Assembly: GCA_944739405.2 (NCBI GenBank)
Contig: OX123199.2
Coordinates: forward strand, 5,135,898-5,199,897
Reading direction: 5' to 3'
DNA from: Euclidia mi
Lineage: Eukaryota > Arthropoda > Insecta > Lepidoptera > Erebidae
DNA length: 64,000 nucleotides
Shown here piece after piece: positions 1 to 11,303 of the stretch; position 1 is the stretch's first letter; every line of letters begins with the position of its first letter. A program made the translations under genes and the position numbers. The notes below the pieces were generated by a model that worked only from the letters and a program-made list of their open reading frames with translations, was not told the origin of the DNA and ran no database searches.

Positions 1-330
1 TTCCAATCACTACGAACATTTTTTTACTTCAGCACCATGCCTGGGAAATTACTGGTGGTATTGAAGTTCAAAGTAAGTGTGGAATTTTTCTAATTAGGTA
101 CAAAATCGATGCATTTACCCCGCCAATATGTTGACCCCATGGGTAAGTAGGTAGGTATTTCGGGGATTGCACACGCGCGCTTTTAATTGTGGTTCAAAAA
201 ATTTGAAAACTTAAAAAAAAAACCGTTTCCCAGGTATTATTTTTGGTTAATATGACTTGGCATGATGTCCACAACGAGTAGACTTCGGCTTGGTGATGGG
301 TCTTGTGACACCCTGTATATTGTATTGGGT
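1..330 (-). repeat. Truncated copy of the Harbinger-like repeat seen at 36717-37045
   Basis: Read on the minus strand, this stretch follows 36717-37045 almost base for base: the start at the window edge matches the block near GTAGTGATTGG, and the right end matches GAGTGTCACAAGACCCATC. It is cut by the window edge, so its full length is unknown. Confidence 0.75.
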
Positions 331-1400
331 ACATTACAGAGTTTAAAAACCGATTTTAGAGCACCGAGGTGGATCTTTATGACGTATGCCGACCGGCACT
401 TGACTCAGACTAGATATGGCCTAACCGTAAGATGTGAGAAAATCCGTACCTACCTAGTAGTGGGGCAATTCATAATATACAGGACTGATGATGCTGCAGA
501 TGCTGACAGGTAAAAACGGGCGTTTGAAACTGGAATTTGCCATACTATTTCAATGACATGAACTACAGTATCATAAACGGTCGGCGCCCACTAAAGGCTT
601 GACACAGCTCGGGAATGTATATTATTTTACTTTAGAAATCGATCCTATTTCATTAAGGCGCTTGATTTTGCTGAACATCTTCAGTACGGCACATGAAAAT
701 GATTCCTTGTGCCGAAGCGTGCTGTCCCGCGCCTGGCCATATCGCGCCGTCAGTGTGCGGCATTAGATAGTAAGAAAATTAGGATTACGGGTAAAACCCG
801 AAGCAGCAAGCAAACTTCGAGTTCTGAATCAATAACCTAGCAGCTAGCACATCAGTGCATCAGAAATCGAATCGACATAATGGGACGTAATGTGGGTAAT
901 ATCCTACTTAGCTCTGGCTTGTACCAAGTCGCCAATAGTCCGTAATCTAAACCAGATTACGGACCGTTGGCAACAATAGTTTCCCATTTGTATGTATACC
1001 TATCGTAGATAGAAATCGAGTGTCTTTTCCCAGAGAACGTACGGCACTGGACTGGACTTCGTATATCTGCCGTCTACTGTAATGTTGCTGACCATTATTT
1101 GTATACTCTTTGACAATAGCAACAACAAAATATTCGTTAACGTTTAGAAATCAATGGCTTATGGCTTCTGTAATCTCCCGAGAATTAAGTAGGTCTTACG
1201 ATGCACAGAGACAAGACTCAAATAATGTCTAGCGTCCATGACGTACTGTCGTACCTACCTTTTATTAAAGGTAGCAACTGTAATCTAGACGTTCCACAAG
1301 TATAATTGGCCAGGGACAAAAGCTACGACATTTCTTCACGTCGATATCTCATACTGTGTCAACCAGAAAATCTTTAGACCAATGTGTTTTGGCAATGATG
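331..1400. other. Unassigned, no gene seen
   Basis: Short ORFs only, no splice-supported coding and no repeat I can match elsewhere in the window. AT-rich single-copy or old repeat DNA. Confidence 0.4.
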
Positions 1401-1559
1401 ACCAACGGGTCAGAGAATATGTGGTAGCTCAACTATGAGTCGTACCAGAAGACGAATCATCGCTCAGATTGCGATGGGGACGGCTGATGACATAGGCCAT
1501 TGGACAGTGAAGCTGGGGTTGCCGTGAGTAGGTCACTAGTATGAGAATTCTGGTCTCCT

Positions 1560-1705
1560 ATTGTGGCCGAGTGGGATCGCACTGGACGACGCAGCAGAGG
1601 TAGGCTCCCCGAGCAGTTGCATGTGGTTGGCTTTTAATCGGTCCGGGTGGAAACTTTGAGAAAGGCCTATGTTCAGCAGTGGACATCTCTTGGCTAAGAT
1701 GATTA
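1560..1705 (+). pseudogene. LINE ORF2 C-terminal scrap
   Basis: The end reads KAYVQQWTSLG then stop, the C-terminus of a common lepidopteran non-LTR retrotransposon reverse-transcriptase polyprotein. The reading frame upstream is broken. It converges on a second copy of the same family at 1742-2171. Confidence 0.55.
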
Positions 1706-1741
1706 CTTTAACACACTGTGCGGCACAGCCGTTCTATTCAC

Positions 1742-2171
1742 CAAGTCATCATCATATCAGCCAAAAGATGACCACTGTTGTACATAGGCCTCCCCTTAGG
1801 CTCGTCACATGGACCGATCCTGAGCCACCCATATCCATCCGCTGCCCGCGATCCCAAAAAGATCGTCAGTTCACCTTGCGGGAGCAGAAAGGTTACGGTA
1901 CGTCGTAGCCGCCATTACGTACGCCAGTACGTCATCCCACATTCCAACGGCCATCTGTTTTTCTGGCTATCTGCTCTGCCCACTGCCACTTCAGCCTGAC
2001 CAATCGGAGAGCTATGTCAGTGACTTTGGTTCGCCTGCGGATCTCCTCATTTCTGAATCGATCTCGCAGGGAAACTCCGAGCTCTCTCCTTCGTCCTCTA
2101 AGTGACTTTGAGCTTTCGAATGAGGCCTTTCTAGTGTGGCTCATTTGGGGGGCATTTACCATAATCGCCAT
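1742..2171 (-). pseudogene. LINE ORF2 C-terminal fragment
   Basis: The minus frame gives ELGVSLRDRFRNEEIRRRTK, then TDIALRLVRLKWQWAEQIAR and KTDGRWN. After a frame change it ends GEAYVQQWSSFG-stop. This is the post-RT region of an endonuclease/reverse-transcriptase LINE. It has frameshifts and stops, is 5'-truncated, and cannot be functional. Confidence 0.75.
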
Positions 2172-3359
2172 GCTTGGCAGGCGGGTTGGCGATCGCAGTG
2201 ACGGAAGTCTTTGATGCCAGACGCTGCTGCCCGTCTAGTATCTTTAAATTTAGTCCCGCCTATTTATGGATGGTTTGGCCGCCATCTTTCGGTTGACTGA
2301 CTGCACTGGAGGAGATGTCCACCTCTACCAGTAGGCAGTGGGTCGTCACGTCCCGACGCCAATACCAAGTACTCTGTGTAAATTCGATTTCATCTTCATT
2401 AGGGGCGAGGTTTTGCAACAACCAATTACCAAAATTTGCTTCCTTATTACTGAATTCTATGAATTATGAAGTCAGCAAGAGGACTTTAAATTCTTTGTCC
2501 ATGGTACGGCGCTTGAACTGCCCCCGTCTCCATTCGGCAATTTTCTATACCGATCAAGGAGACGGCAGAGCGGGAGAGGGTGATTTATAGCCCTCTCTCC
2601 TATCGTAGGTGGGAGCGTTAAAGACATCGTCTCCATCTACCGTAACCGCAAGCCTATGGACAGTATGGACGGCGAGCCCTTGGGGAGTTCACCGTCCAGC
2701 AGGGCCGAGTAGGCGACACCGTATTTGTGTGTCTCCTTATGAAGAAAGTAGAAAATATGACGGGGTTCGTGGTAAAGTTTGCTAACTAGTTACGCTTCAC
2801 GTGAGGCCGCCATCTCAGGGAACCCTCAACTCGGTCGATTACACTGCCGAGAGCCGGAGACGAGACCGTCCGAAAACAATTTTTCACTGCGTCACTGAAA
2901 AACAGAACTTTAGTCTCCTGAAATGAAGTTAATAATTATAAGCAGCAGAAACTCGAAAGTGGAAGACAGTTTGGTTTGGTACAGAGCTGGAAAATCGGTT
3001 TTCCCCCCTCTGACGCAGAACCGTACGCTCATGGTTATGTTATTGCTTTTAACAACCAGTTCGCTGTGTAATCTGATCATAATGGTCCACTTTGGACGTT
3101 CGAAGAAGGGGGTAGGGACGTTCAGTCCAAGTGTCATCGAGCTGCGAGCTGTTTCTCCAGTGAATTACCATACATTTAAAAGCGCCCCTCGCTAACAGAG
3201 TATAGACCGCCAGGAGGCACTTTTACGAAATGTATGCAAAAACGACTCGCAACTTGGACAAAACTCGAACTAGACCCCCTTGGTTTCACGCTTAAACTCA
3301 AAGATCTGACATAGGTCACCGTGTTGGCAATGAATACAGATTTACATAATAGAAGCGCA
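2172..3359. other. Unassigned, short ORFs only
   Basis: ORFs of 60-90 codons on both strands near 2315-2590 and 2910-3195 have no recognisable motif and no splice or repeat support. Nothing annotated. Confidence 0.4.
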
Positions 3360-4101
3360 TTTCTTAAGGATTTCGTGTGCCGATGCCGATTCCAACTGCC
3401 GTGTTGACGTTTGTCAGTGTAGTACGTAGTTGGCGCCGTTGGCGGCGCTGGCGTCGCTCGCCTTCTCTCTTGCTCTCGTAGTTGAGATCATAGAGATATT
3501 AGAATAGAGTGACAGAGTGGGGCCTATTCGTGTCCGCCGGTGGGAGAGAGAACGCAACATTAAAGGCCCCCTGCATCTCTCTCTAACAATACATGCACAA
3601 CATCAACATTACGCAGTGGCGTGCTACCTGTAACTATTATTTAAATCAGTTTATTATTAATCAATAGTTTAAATGTTGTTTTTATTGATACACGAAGATA
3701 GTTTGAAGTGACAAAAAAGTTTATAATATATTTTTAAACTATTGATTACTGATAAACTGATATAAATAATAGTTACAGGTAGCACGCCACTGCGTAATGT
3801 TGATGTTGTGCATGTATTGTTAGAGAGAGATGCAGGAGGCCTTTAATGTTGCGTTCTCTCTCGCACCGACGGACACGACACAGTATTGAGTTAGGTACTG
3901 TTCTGCCACTCTATCCTTTATATCTCTATGGTTAAGATACACAGGAGAAACTTTCGTCTCTCTTGTACTCGTAGAGTAAGCTGTCACAGCGCGACTGGCA
4001 CGCCGCCAAGCGGCAATATGGGTCACACTGGTCCCAAAAGTTTGTCTACAGAGCGCCCATAAGAAATGTGCCTCTATTTAAATATCTATACTCTATGGTG
4101 T
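3360..4101. repeat. Dispersed repeat R, copy a (split by a MITE)
   Basis: Shares with 7070-7345 and 11695-12690 the blocks AAGGATTTCGTGTGCCGAT, GGCGCCGTTGGCGGCGCTGG, CTCTTGCTCTCGTAG and the segment GCCACGCC..AAGCGGCAAT. Class unknown. The minus frame starts M-T-x-I-A-A-W in copies a and b, so it may be a decayed ORF. Interrupted at 3489-3930. Confidence 0.7.
3489..3930. mobile_element. Palindromic MITE, hAT-type (copy 1)
   Basis: Starts CATAGAGATAT and ends ATATCTCTATG. Almost the whole element is two inverted arms (about 3545-3690 and 3735-3880) that would fold into a long hairpin. The flanks are GTTGAGAT on the left and GTTAAGAT on the right. Repeat R at 7170-7190 shows the uninterrupted site with one GTTAAGAT. 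An 8-base duplication points to the hAT superfamily. No coding capacity. Confidence 0.8.
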
Positions 4102-4505
4102 TGGGCCCCATTACCCGTCAAAATTTAATAGAACTTCATTTGAAACTTTGATACTTCGTTCATAGACATTTTGATTTATTCGTATAAAGATTGTGACGCA
4201 TAAACATAGTGACGTTATAACTTTATCGATACTTTTATTTTACAGACTAGCTTCGGCCCACGTATTCGCCGATGTGTGTGACAGTTATTGCAAAAAAAGG
4301 TAGCTTTTGCACTATTGTGATGTAGAAGCTATACTGCAATATTTCTTTGAGAAATAAGTATACTTGAATACAACTATATATCTCAAGAAAAGTGTTTTCA
4401 TCGATCATCACAAACTTTCAGCTATCGCACACAGGCTATCGCTGCCTTCACGAACAACCTTTACTGTAACTTTAAAAATATGTAAAACATATTTTGGTGG
4501 TTAGA

Positions 4506-5296
4506 CTAAAGGTGAACGCAGACTTGGCCGCACCGCAGTCGCCGCAGTCCCCGCAGTCATCGCTTTTTGTTAATGGCCTCGCACATTTATCCGCACCGCA
4601 GTCACTGCAGTCGTTCCCGTCGCCGCACGCATCGCACTTGATTTTTTTCACAGCGTTGCCAACTCTACGTCTATTTACATAGATCTACGTATTTTGGACC
4701 CTTCTCGCGAACCTACGTACTTCTGGCCCAGAATCTACGTATTTTGCAGCAAATTACCAAATTAGCAAAATAACGGAATTTTACTAAGAAATAAGCATTA
4801 TTAAACACAAACCACACGTAATACTAATAATGGACGTAGCTAATAATTTGTTGCATGTTTATTCGTACTCAATTAGTTTAACAAGTACACACTTAAAACA
4901 TATCGATCAATTTAAGTCAATAATATTTGCTTACAGGCTCGAATCGATGTTTGAAACACTCGTTTTACAATTTTTTACTCCCTTTATCTAGGATATTATC
5001 AAAAGTACGTAGATCTACGTACTTTTTAACTCTGATCTACGTATTTTTGAAAATCAGTGTTGGCAACACTGTTCTTTCATTCAGCGTCATCCGCGCCGCG
5101 CTAGCCGCTGCGTCCGCTGCGTGCGGGCCGGTGATGGTGACGTCATCAGCTGCGGCTTGGGGAGTTCGGTCGTTTCAGCGACTGCGGCGACTGCGGCGCG
5201 GGTGGGTGTGCGAGGTTGCATAGAACTTCATATAAATAATTCGAATGCGAATACTGCGGCGCCTGCGGTGCGGCCAAGTCGGCGTTCACCTTTATC
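4506..5296. mobile_element. GC-rich TIR element nested in 4102-6672
   Basis: The ends are inverted: AAAGGTGAACGC..GACTTGGCCGCACCGC on the left, GCGGTGCGGCCAAGTC..GCGTTCACCTTT on the right. Internal CGCAGTCGCCGCAGTC-type runs recur inverted near 5180-5200. It is split by a hAT MITE at 4651-5071. PIF/Harbinger-like by structure only. Confidence 0.6.
4651..5071. mobile_element. hAT-type MITE nested in 4506-5296
   Basis: The ends are CAGCGTTGCCAAC and GTTGGCAACACTG. The flanks are TTTTTTCA (4643-4650) and TTCTTTCA (5072-5079), an 8-base duplication with one mismatch. The interior repeats GATCTACGTATTTT in both orientations. 421 bp, non-coding. Confidence 0.7.
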
Positions 5297-5435
5297 CTTC
5301 TCTGTCTTTTGCTTTTATAAAAATAATTGCAGTACTGCAGGTTTGTGTAATAATTTTTATTAATATTCTATTATCTTATTTCTATTATCCTCTTGGAAAC
5401 TACTCGGTGAAACTAAAGGTTTTGTCTTCATAATT

Positions 5436-5998
5436 ATGGATGAAGTTGTCATGACAAAAAACTACCGATACTACCGACTGAGGGACGGTGCGATTGACAT
5501 ATGGCGGGCATGTCACCAGCCCGGGGAATCTTTCAGACATATAGTATCCAGTTGTTCGAGTTTTGCACTTGGCAAGTATTTGCACAGACACAATCAAGTG
5601 GCCAAGATAATCCATCAGCAACTAGTCCTTAAAATATAATCTCATTGGTTCACCGTACTACAGATACAGATTGTGCCTGACCCAGTCCTCGAAAAAATAG
5701 TCGTACGTTGTTGTCCTGGTATAGGTCCATCATTACAGACAGGTTTATTGTAGCCAATAAGCGTGATATTGTAGTGATCGATCGAGCAGAGCGACTCGCA
5801 TTAATAGACGTGATTACCATATCGCATGACAGCAATCTCGTAAAAGCAGAGAAAGAGATGGAGTTCAAATATTTTGGCCCAGCTCATGATGAGATTGTCG
5901 ATATGTGGGATGTGAACTCGGCGATCATTGTGCTGATAGTTGGGTCAGTAAATGGACTAATCGCCAAGAGCCTTTATCAAGCTTATTGGCTACAATAA
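5436..5998 (+). pseudogene. LINE ORF2 C-terminal remnant
   Basis: Two blocks match the post-RT part of non-LTR retrotransposons. The first is SFRHIVSSCSSFALGKYLHR followed by HNQVAKIIHQ (5436-5639). The second runs SWYRSIITDRF, then DIVVIDRAERLALIDV, ending with NGLIAKSL (5708-5998). They lie in different frames with a gap, so the gene is dead. A 60-base piece near 5695-5755 is repeated inverted at 5980-6050. Confidence 0.7.
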
Positions 5999-6672
5999 AC
6001 CTGTCTATAACGATATACCTTTCCCAGGACAAAAACGTACGACCATTTTTTCGAGAACTGAGAACAAATATTTTAAGGGTTCACAGCAGTCTACTTGTCA
6101 TTTGCATGACGACAGGTTTATCATGGCTACGATTATATAATCATGATAATGACTCACACGATTAGCATCATGGTAATTTATAGTTTTTTGGCAATCTGTC
6201 GCCACTGCAAAAAAGTAGTCAATGACTACTCAGTACTTAGTACAGTTAATAGTATCGTCCTACATGTGAAGTCTTGCATTTAATTACACAAGCTTTAAAC
6301 TTAGTTGTGTTAGTGTTGCAGATGGTTTTATTTGAACTTTTATAAACACGAAAGTTTGTGATGATCGATGAAAACACTTTTCAGATATATAATTATATTC
6401 AAGTATACTTATTTTTCAAAGAAATATTGCAGTATAGCTTCTACATCACAATAGTGCAAAGGCTACCTTTCTTTGCAATAACTGTCATCCACATCGGCGA
6501 ATACGTGGGCCTAGCTTCGGCCCCCACGTCTGTAAAATAAAAGTATCGATAAAGTTATAACGTCACTATGTTTATGCGTCACATTTTTATACGAATAAAT
6601 CAAAATGTCTATGAACGAAGTATCAAAGTTTCAAATGAAGTTCTATTAAATTTTGACTGGTAATGGGGCCCA

Positions 6673-7069
6673 CACTGGAGCCCAGTCCCAGACCTTTGAG
6701 TGATGGGATTCCTCCGTCTATTTACAAAATATATATAGGTAATCTAAGGTTTCACGAATTGTTTGAAAAGAAGTGCAGCTTGATGTGCAGCGTTGCACTT
6801 GCTTTTGAAGTGTAGATGGTAATAGCCTTAAGATAATGGTAATGAATGTCGACTGCTATGGGATGCGCCGTGATTTATTTCTAGCGGTAGCTACGTAGGT
6901 AATCTACTTGCATCCACGGCCATGTTAGGGATTATAATATGCGTGCAGCCATACCTGCGCTTACCTGGTCTACCCTGCAACTGGTCTACCCTGCAGCCAG
7001 CCTGACTGCACGTTTGGTGTAGTGCGGCCCTCTCAAGATCCAACGGGTATGAATACCATAGAAGCGCAG
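6673..7069. other. Unassigned spacer
   Basis: No motif recognised. It contains a tandem CTGGTCTACCCTGCA duplication near 6967-6995. Confidence 0.4.
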
Positions 7070-7345
7070 TTAAGGATTTCGTGTGCCGATTCCAAGTGGT
7101 GACTGTCTCCAGTTTAGTTCGTAGTTGGCGCCGTTGGCGGCGCTGGTGTCGTTCTCCGTCTCTCTTGCTCTCGTAGTTAAGATACACAGGAGGAACGTTC
7201 GTCTCTCTTGCTCTCGTAGAGACAGCTGTTACAGCGCGAGTGCCACGCCACCAAGCGGCAATTTGGGTCACAGAAAGTTTGTCTTCAGAGCGCCCATAGG
7301 AAATGCGCCTTTATGTAATCTGAGCTCTTTGGAATGGCCAAGTCA
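7070..7345. repeat. Dispersed repeat R, copy b (uninterrupted)
   Basis: The most intact R copy in this window. It carries the empty site CTCTCGTAGTTAAGATACAC that is split by the MITE in copy a, and the TTCGTAGTTGGCGCCG region that is split by a solo LTR in copy c. Confidence 0.7.
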
Positions 7346-7388
7346 CTTTTATATCCCTCCATAAAAGAACCTGTATGCTGTTCTTACC

Positions 7389-7610
7389 TATTTTGGAAGT
7401 ATAACCGACCGTATGGCGCGTATACTGAAGAGGAACGGTATCAGATCAGCTTATAAACCAAACAAAACGTTAAAACTTCTTTGCAGTGGTAGAGATGAAG
7501 TATCCAAGAACGAAAAGTCCGGTATTTACTGCTTAGCATGCGGCCAATGCCAAAATAAGTACATAGGACAGACGGGTCGAGATTTTCCGATTCCTCAGCA
7601 GGCACCACTG
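7389..7610 (+). pseudogene. Penelope-like element fragment with GIY-YIG motif
   Basis: The frame reads ITDRMARILKRNGIRSAYKP, then a spacer, then SGIYCLACGQCQNKYIGQTG. GIY and YIG are ten residues apart (about residues 37-39 and 50-52 from the ATG at 7413), with paired cysteines before YIG. This layout is the end of the RT and the start of the GIY-YIG endonuclease in Penelope-like retroelements. The frame leaves the family right after GRDF, so only the N-terminal core of the endonuclease survives. Confidence 0.75.
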
Positions 7611-7734
7611 ACATTTCGGTGTTATGTACGGATGTGGATTAGAGTTTTCCCCGTGCCAAGGAGAGTAAGTACGTCAAGCGGCCGGTCCCGGCTGTCATGA
7701 AGAGCTTTGACAGTCACTACGCTAAGCCAACGAC

Positions 7735-7990
7735 TTACTTATTTTAAAGCGCAGATTCGGTCATATGTGGAGTATTGCTCACATATCGGGCTGAAGCGCC
7801 AAAATAACAGCTTGGTCAGTGGACCCACATAACTCTACTCCCTACATAGACTTGCTCGAAACGTCGATGATCCGAATCTCACTGCTAGATTAGAATCAGT
7901 GGAGCAACGTAGAGACTTCGGATTTCTCTGCGGTTTCTACTCTCTTTTCACGAGGAGTGCGCCAAGGAACTTTTTGTTTTTATAAACAAC
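7735..7990 (+). pseudogene. Jockey-type LINE reverse-transcriptase fragment
   Basis: Pieces in shifting frames: LKAQIRSYVEYCSHIG, then ARNVDDPNLTARLESVEQRR, then a block ending EECAKELF. These match the order of the thumb region of Jockey-clade RTs. Several frameshifts; not functional. Confidence 0.65.
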
Positions 7991-9203
7991 TTTGTTCCTC
8001 ATGTGTAATGGCAAAAGCTATTGAAGAAAATAACATTAAAATTATTGCAATTAATTACTATACTTCGTTTCAGAAGTGAAACGTTTCAGTTTCTGAAAGA
8101 CTGCCAAAAGGAAGGGTACCTAATGCCCTTCCTTTTTGCTTCGCCGTAGTCTGGTACTGAAAGTGACCGTGTTTCTTTACTACATACGTTGGATAACGCT
8201 CGGCAGCAATGAATACAGATCTATACATATAATAAAATGGTGGGCAAGTCAAAACTGTACATTGAATATTTTTTTAAAGAATACTTGGGGTGTGATCTAC
8301 TATCGATACCGAGGCCAAAAATATAGTTTTTAGAATTTTTGTCTGTTTGTCTGTTTATCTGTTTATCTGTTTGTCCTTATATCCGGGATAAAGTAAAAAA
8401 GTACTGAATGGATTTACTTCAAATTTGGCACAAATTTTATCAAAAAGTCGGGTCACCACATAGGCTACATTTATCACGCTCTGACCTACAGGGAACGAGC
8501 AGAGAACTTTTATTTCTTCAACGCATTCTGTAACAACGTGTAATGTAAAAATGCATATTTGAATGTTGTTATTATGTTAACTATGCTATAAGCTAGCTTC
8601 ACACTATAAAAATCACGCAATATAAGTAACTTAGGCTGATAAAGATCATTAATTGAATTTATGTAGAATCAAGACAATTTTAATGCAGCGCCATCTAAGA
8701 GAGTTCAAAAACATCAAGTCGAAATACATGTGTCAGCCCTTTTTGGATATAAATAATTTAAATTTGAACATGTTGGCGACGTTAATAGTTGTTTTCAAAA
8801 GTCATAGATGGAGTTGTACATTTTCTTCTTAAAATTTTTATTTTTAATTCGTTTCAGAGATGAGCAAGACTATTAGCTGAAGTTATTTAATTAATTAACT
8901 ACACCATCGCCACACTTGATTGCTTACATTATTTCTGTCAGAATAAATAGTAATAGAGTTAGTACAAAATAAACATTTTGGTCACATTGGTGTAATTATT
9001 GCTTCCTAATTAATATATTTTCATGTCGCATGTAAACTTACCTTAAATTATCTTCTGGGATATAAGTACATATAACACGTACCTTTGTTTGGATTAACTG
9101 TATAAAACATTAGTGAGATGTGGAACTAGCTAGATTATTTTTACTCACACACAGCCACATTTATTGTTACGTCTGAAGCGGTTTGGCGGATACTGGTGTT
9201 CTC

Positions 9204-11060
9204 GACGGTGACCAATACTGGGATGACAACCTCGCGGAGGCGAGCGTCAGTGACAGTCCCAACCGCATGCGTCATCTGTTTGACGTCATCTTGGTGTTTT
9301 GTGGAGTCGCGAACGCGGTAGCTTTCTGGGAGAAGTATCGCCATCATCTGTCTGAAGATTTTCTATGAGCTTTGAGGCGTGTTACTAGAGACGAAGTCGA
9401 AGTAACTGATGAACGCGTGCTGGACACCTGTCTCAGTTCACTTCAAGACGTGGTCATTTCTGTCAGCGGCAATCCACTGGTCAAATATTTGTTACCAGCT
9501 TCCCAATCATCACCGCATCAAGACCGTGAAAATTGGGAGTATAACGCTGAGACAATTTGAAATGACCACCTTACGAATTTTACGACACCGTCCTTGAAAG
9601 CGTTGGGCAAAGCCAGGCTAAAATGTTTTTCTTGGATGCTCCTGGTGGAACAGGAAAAACATTTGTTACAACTGGCATACTTGCAGAGGTCAGGAGGCAA
9701 GGCAAAATTGTCATTGCTGTAGCGTCGCCAGCAATCGCTGCCACACTGCTTCCGGGTGGCAAGACAGCACATACCATGTTTAAATTTCCCATCGATTTAG
9801 AGAGCGCCGTAATACCCGTTTGTGTTGTGTCACGTAACAGTGATAAGGGACACGTGCTCAAGGATTGCTCTCTGATCGTATGGGATGAGCGTACGATGGC
9901 CAATAGGAAGGCAGTTCAGGCCATGGACAGAACCCTGCAGGACATCCGCAGGAACGAGCATTTAATGGGTGGTCACAGTTCTGTTCAGTGACGATTCCCG
10001 ACAAACGCTTCCCATGGTGACGCGGGGATCGAGGGCTGACGAGGTGAGTCATCATCATCATCATCATCAGCCTTTAACAGTCCACTGCTGGACTAGGCCT
10101 CTCTTTTGAAAGGAGGAATTGGCCTACTATACCACGCTGGCCAAACGGGTTGGCATAGGGTTTGTATCAAGTTTTCCTTCTCTTACAGTGCTGTTCTTGC
10201 TCCCTCTGTCGGCTCTTACGACACCCATGGGATGATATGGGGTGGTGACATTCCGTGTTCTTAATCCGTCACCACACGGACAAGGTGAGTGCTTCGTTGA
10301 AATTATCTTTGTTGTGGTCACGAGTTCGTATGCTGCGCTTGACCATTAATATGAGAGCTCAGCTCGGCGTCAATGCACGTGCTCAACAATTCTAAGATGT
10401 CTTTCTAAGTCTTGGCGAAGACACTCTACCAGAGGAGAAAGGTGGACAGGTGGTGCTTCCACAGTCTCTCAGTAGTGTTGTATCCAGCTTAGAATTATAC
10501 AGCTGTATACCGTAATAGCAGAATTCGTGAGTGTGTGAGTGGCCTATTTTGACGCCCAAAAATGATCAGGCTGTAGCAATTAACGAATGCATTCTCTCGG
10601 AAATTGAGAGGAATGAAGTGGTCTACACCTCTATAAACACTGTCGTCGAGCAAGAAAACGCCACACATTATCCCGTGGAATTTCTGAACTCCCAGTCAGC
10701 AAGTGAACTTCCAGCGCATAGCATCAAGCTGAAGGTCGGTGTCCCGATTATGCTTCTTCGGAACCTATCTCCTCCGAAGTTGTCGTGACCCGCCTGAAAG
10801 TCATCTCGCTCCACAGACACACCATTTAGGAAATTCTTACGGGTGGTGGCGTCAGCGAGGCAGTATTTATACCACGCAGTCCTCTCATACCTCATAATTC
10901 AAGCGCATACAGTTCCCCGTAAGTGTTTGCTTCGCGAAGACCATCAATAAGTCGCAGAGGCAGACATTGAGGGCAGCGGGTGTCCTATATGTCGTGTCCA
11001 GTATGACTCTCTTTACATTTTGGCTGCGGAGAGCCAAACCACTAATATTGTATATCGAGA
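9204..11060 (+). pseudogene. Helitron PIF1-like helicase pseudogene (B1)
   Basis: Blocks in order: LAEASVSDSPNRMRHLFDVI (9204-9368, stop after EDFL); a linker region to YLLPASQSSPHQDRENWEYN (9372-9560); Walker A PGGTGKTF with the rest of domain 1 and the DE of LIVWDE (9623-9991). In another frame follow VLFSDDSRQTLP and TRGSRADEV, cut by the LINE tail, then MRAQLGVNARAQQF. LKVGVPIMLLRNLSPPKL closes the block at 10531-10788, with SQRQTLRAAGVLYV after it. Known role of the family: rolling-circle transposition helicase. At least three frameshifts or stops. The same frame break near 9965 is present in B2. Confidence 0.85.
10045..10278 (-). mobile_element. LINE 3' tail inserted in the B1 helicase
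   Basis: Plus strand starts with a (CAT)n run and CAGTCCACTGCTGGACTAGG, and ends GACGGATT..CACACGGAC inverted. It matches 14220-14452 (plus orientation, with its RT piece), 24798-25043 and 31510-31733. The flanks repeat AGGTGAGT on both sides, a short target duplication. The same insertion is in B2, so it predates the split of B1 and B2. Confidence 0.8.
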
Positions 11061-11303
11061 AGTCCTATAAGTATATATTTTACCCTATTATGTATTCCTT
11101 ATTTTCTCCATCTGCTTCAGTCACAACTTATGACTTAATTCAGCAGAATCACCATAAAGTCATTTATTCAAAGCCGGCTGAAAATCAGCACTTTTTGAAG
11201 GTCAATTTTACAAAAGACAGTCTCCCTCTGTTACTACACTTTCTGCAGGTAGGTATGAAATATAAAGAAAAAACGGGTAAATGAATGTTATTTTAAAAGG
11301 TAT

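Larger units (their letters stand above)
4102..6672. mobile_element. DNA element with ~325-bp terminal inverted repeats
   Basis: The left arm (4102 to about 4425) is the reverse complement of the right arm (about 6345-6672), beginning TGGGCCCCATTACC and ending GGTAATGGGGCCCA. No clear target duplication is seen. The interior holds a nested MITE pair (4506-5296) and a LINE remnant (5436-5998), so the original core is largely replaced. Foldback-like; family not assigned. Confidence 0.75.

Noticed and set aside
8336..8384. Short tandem CTGTTTGTCTGTTTAT units that look like a CRISPR-type or microsatellite array
   Set aside because: It is a fixed part of the Helitron B 5' region, present in B2 and B3 as well; no spacers.
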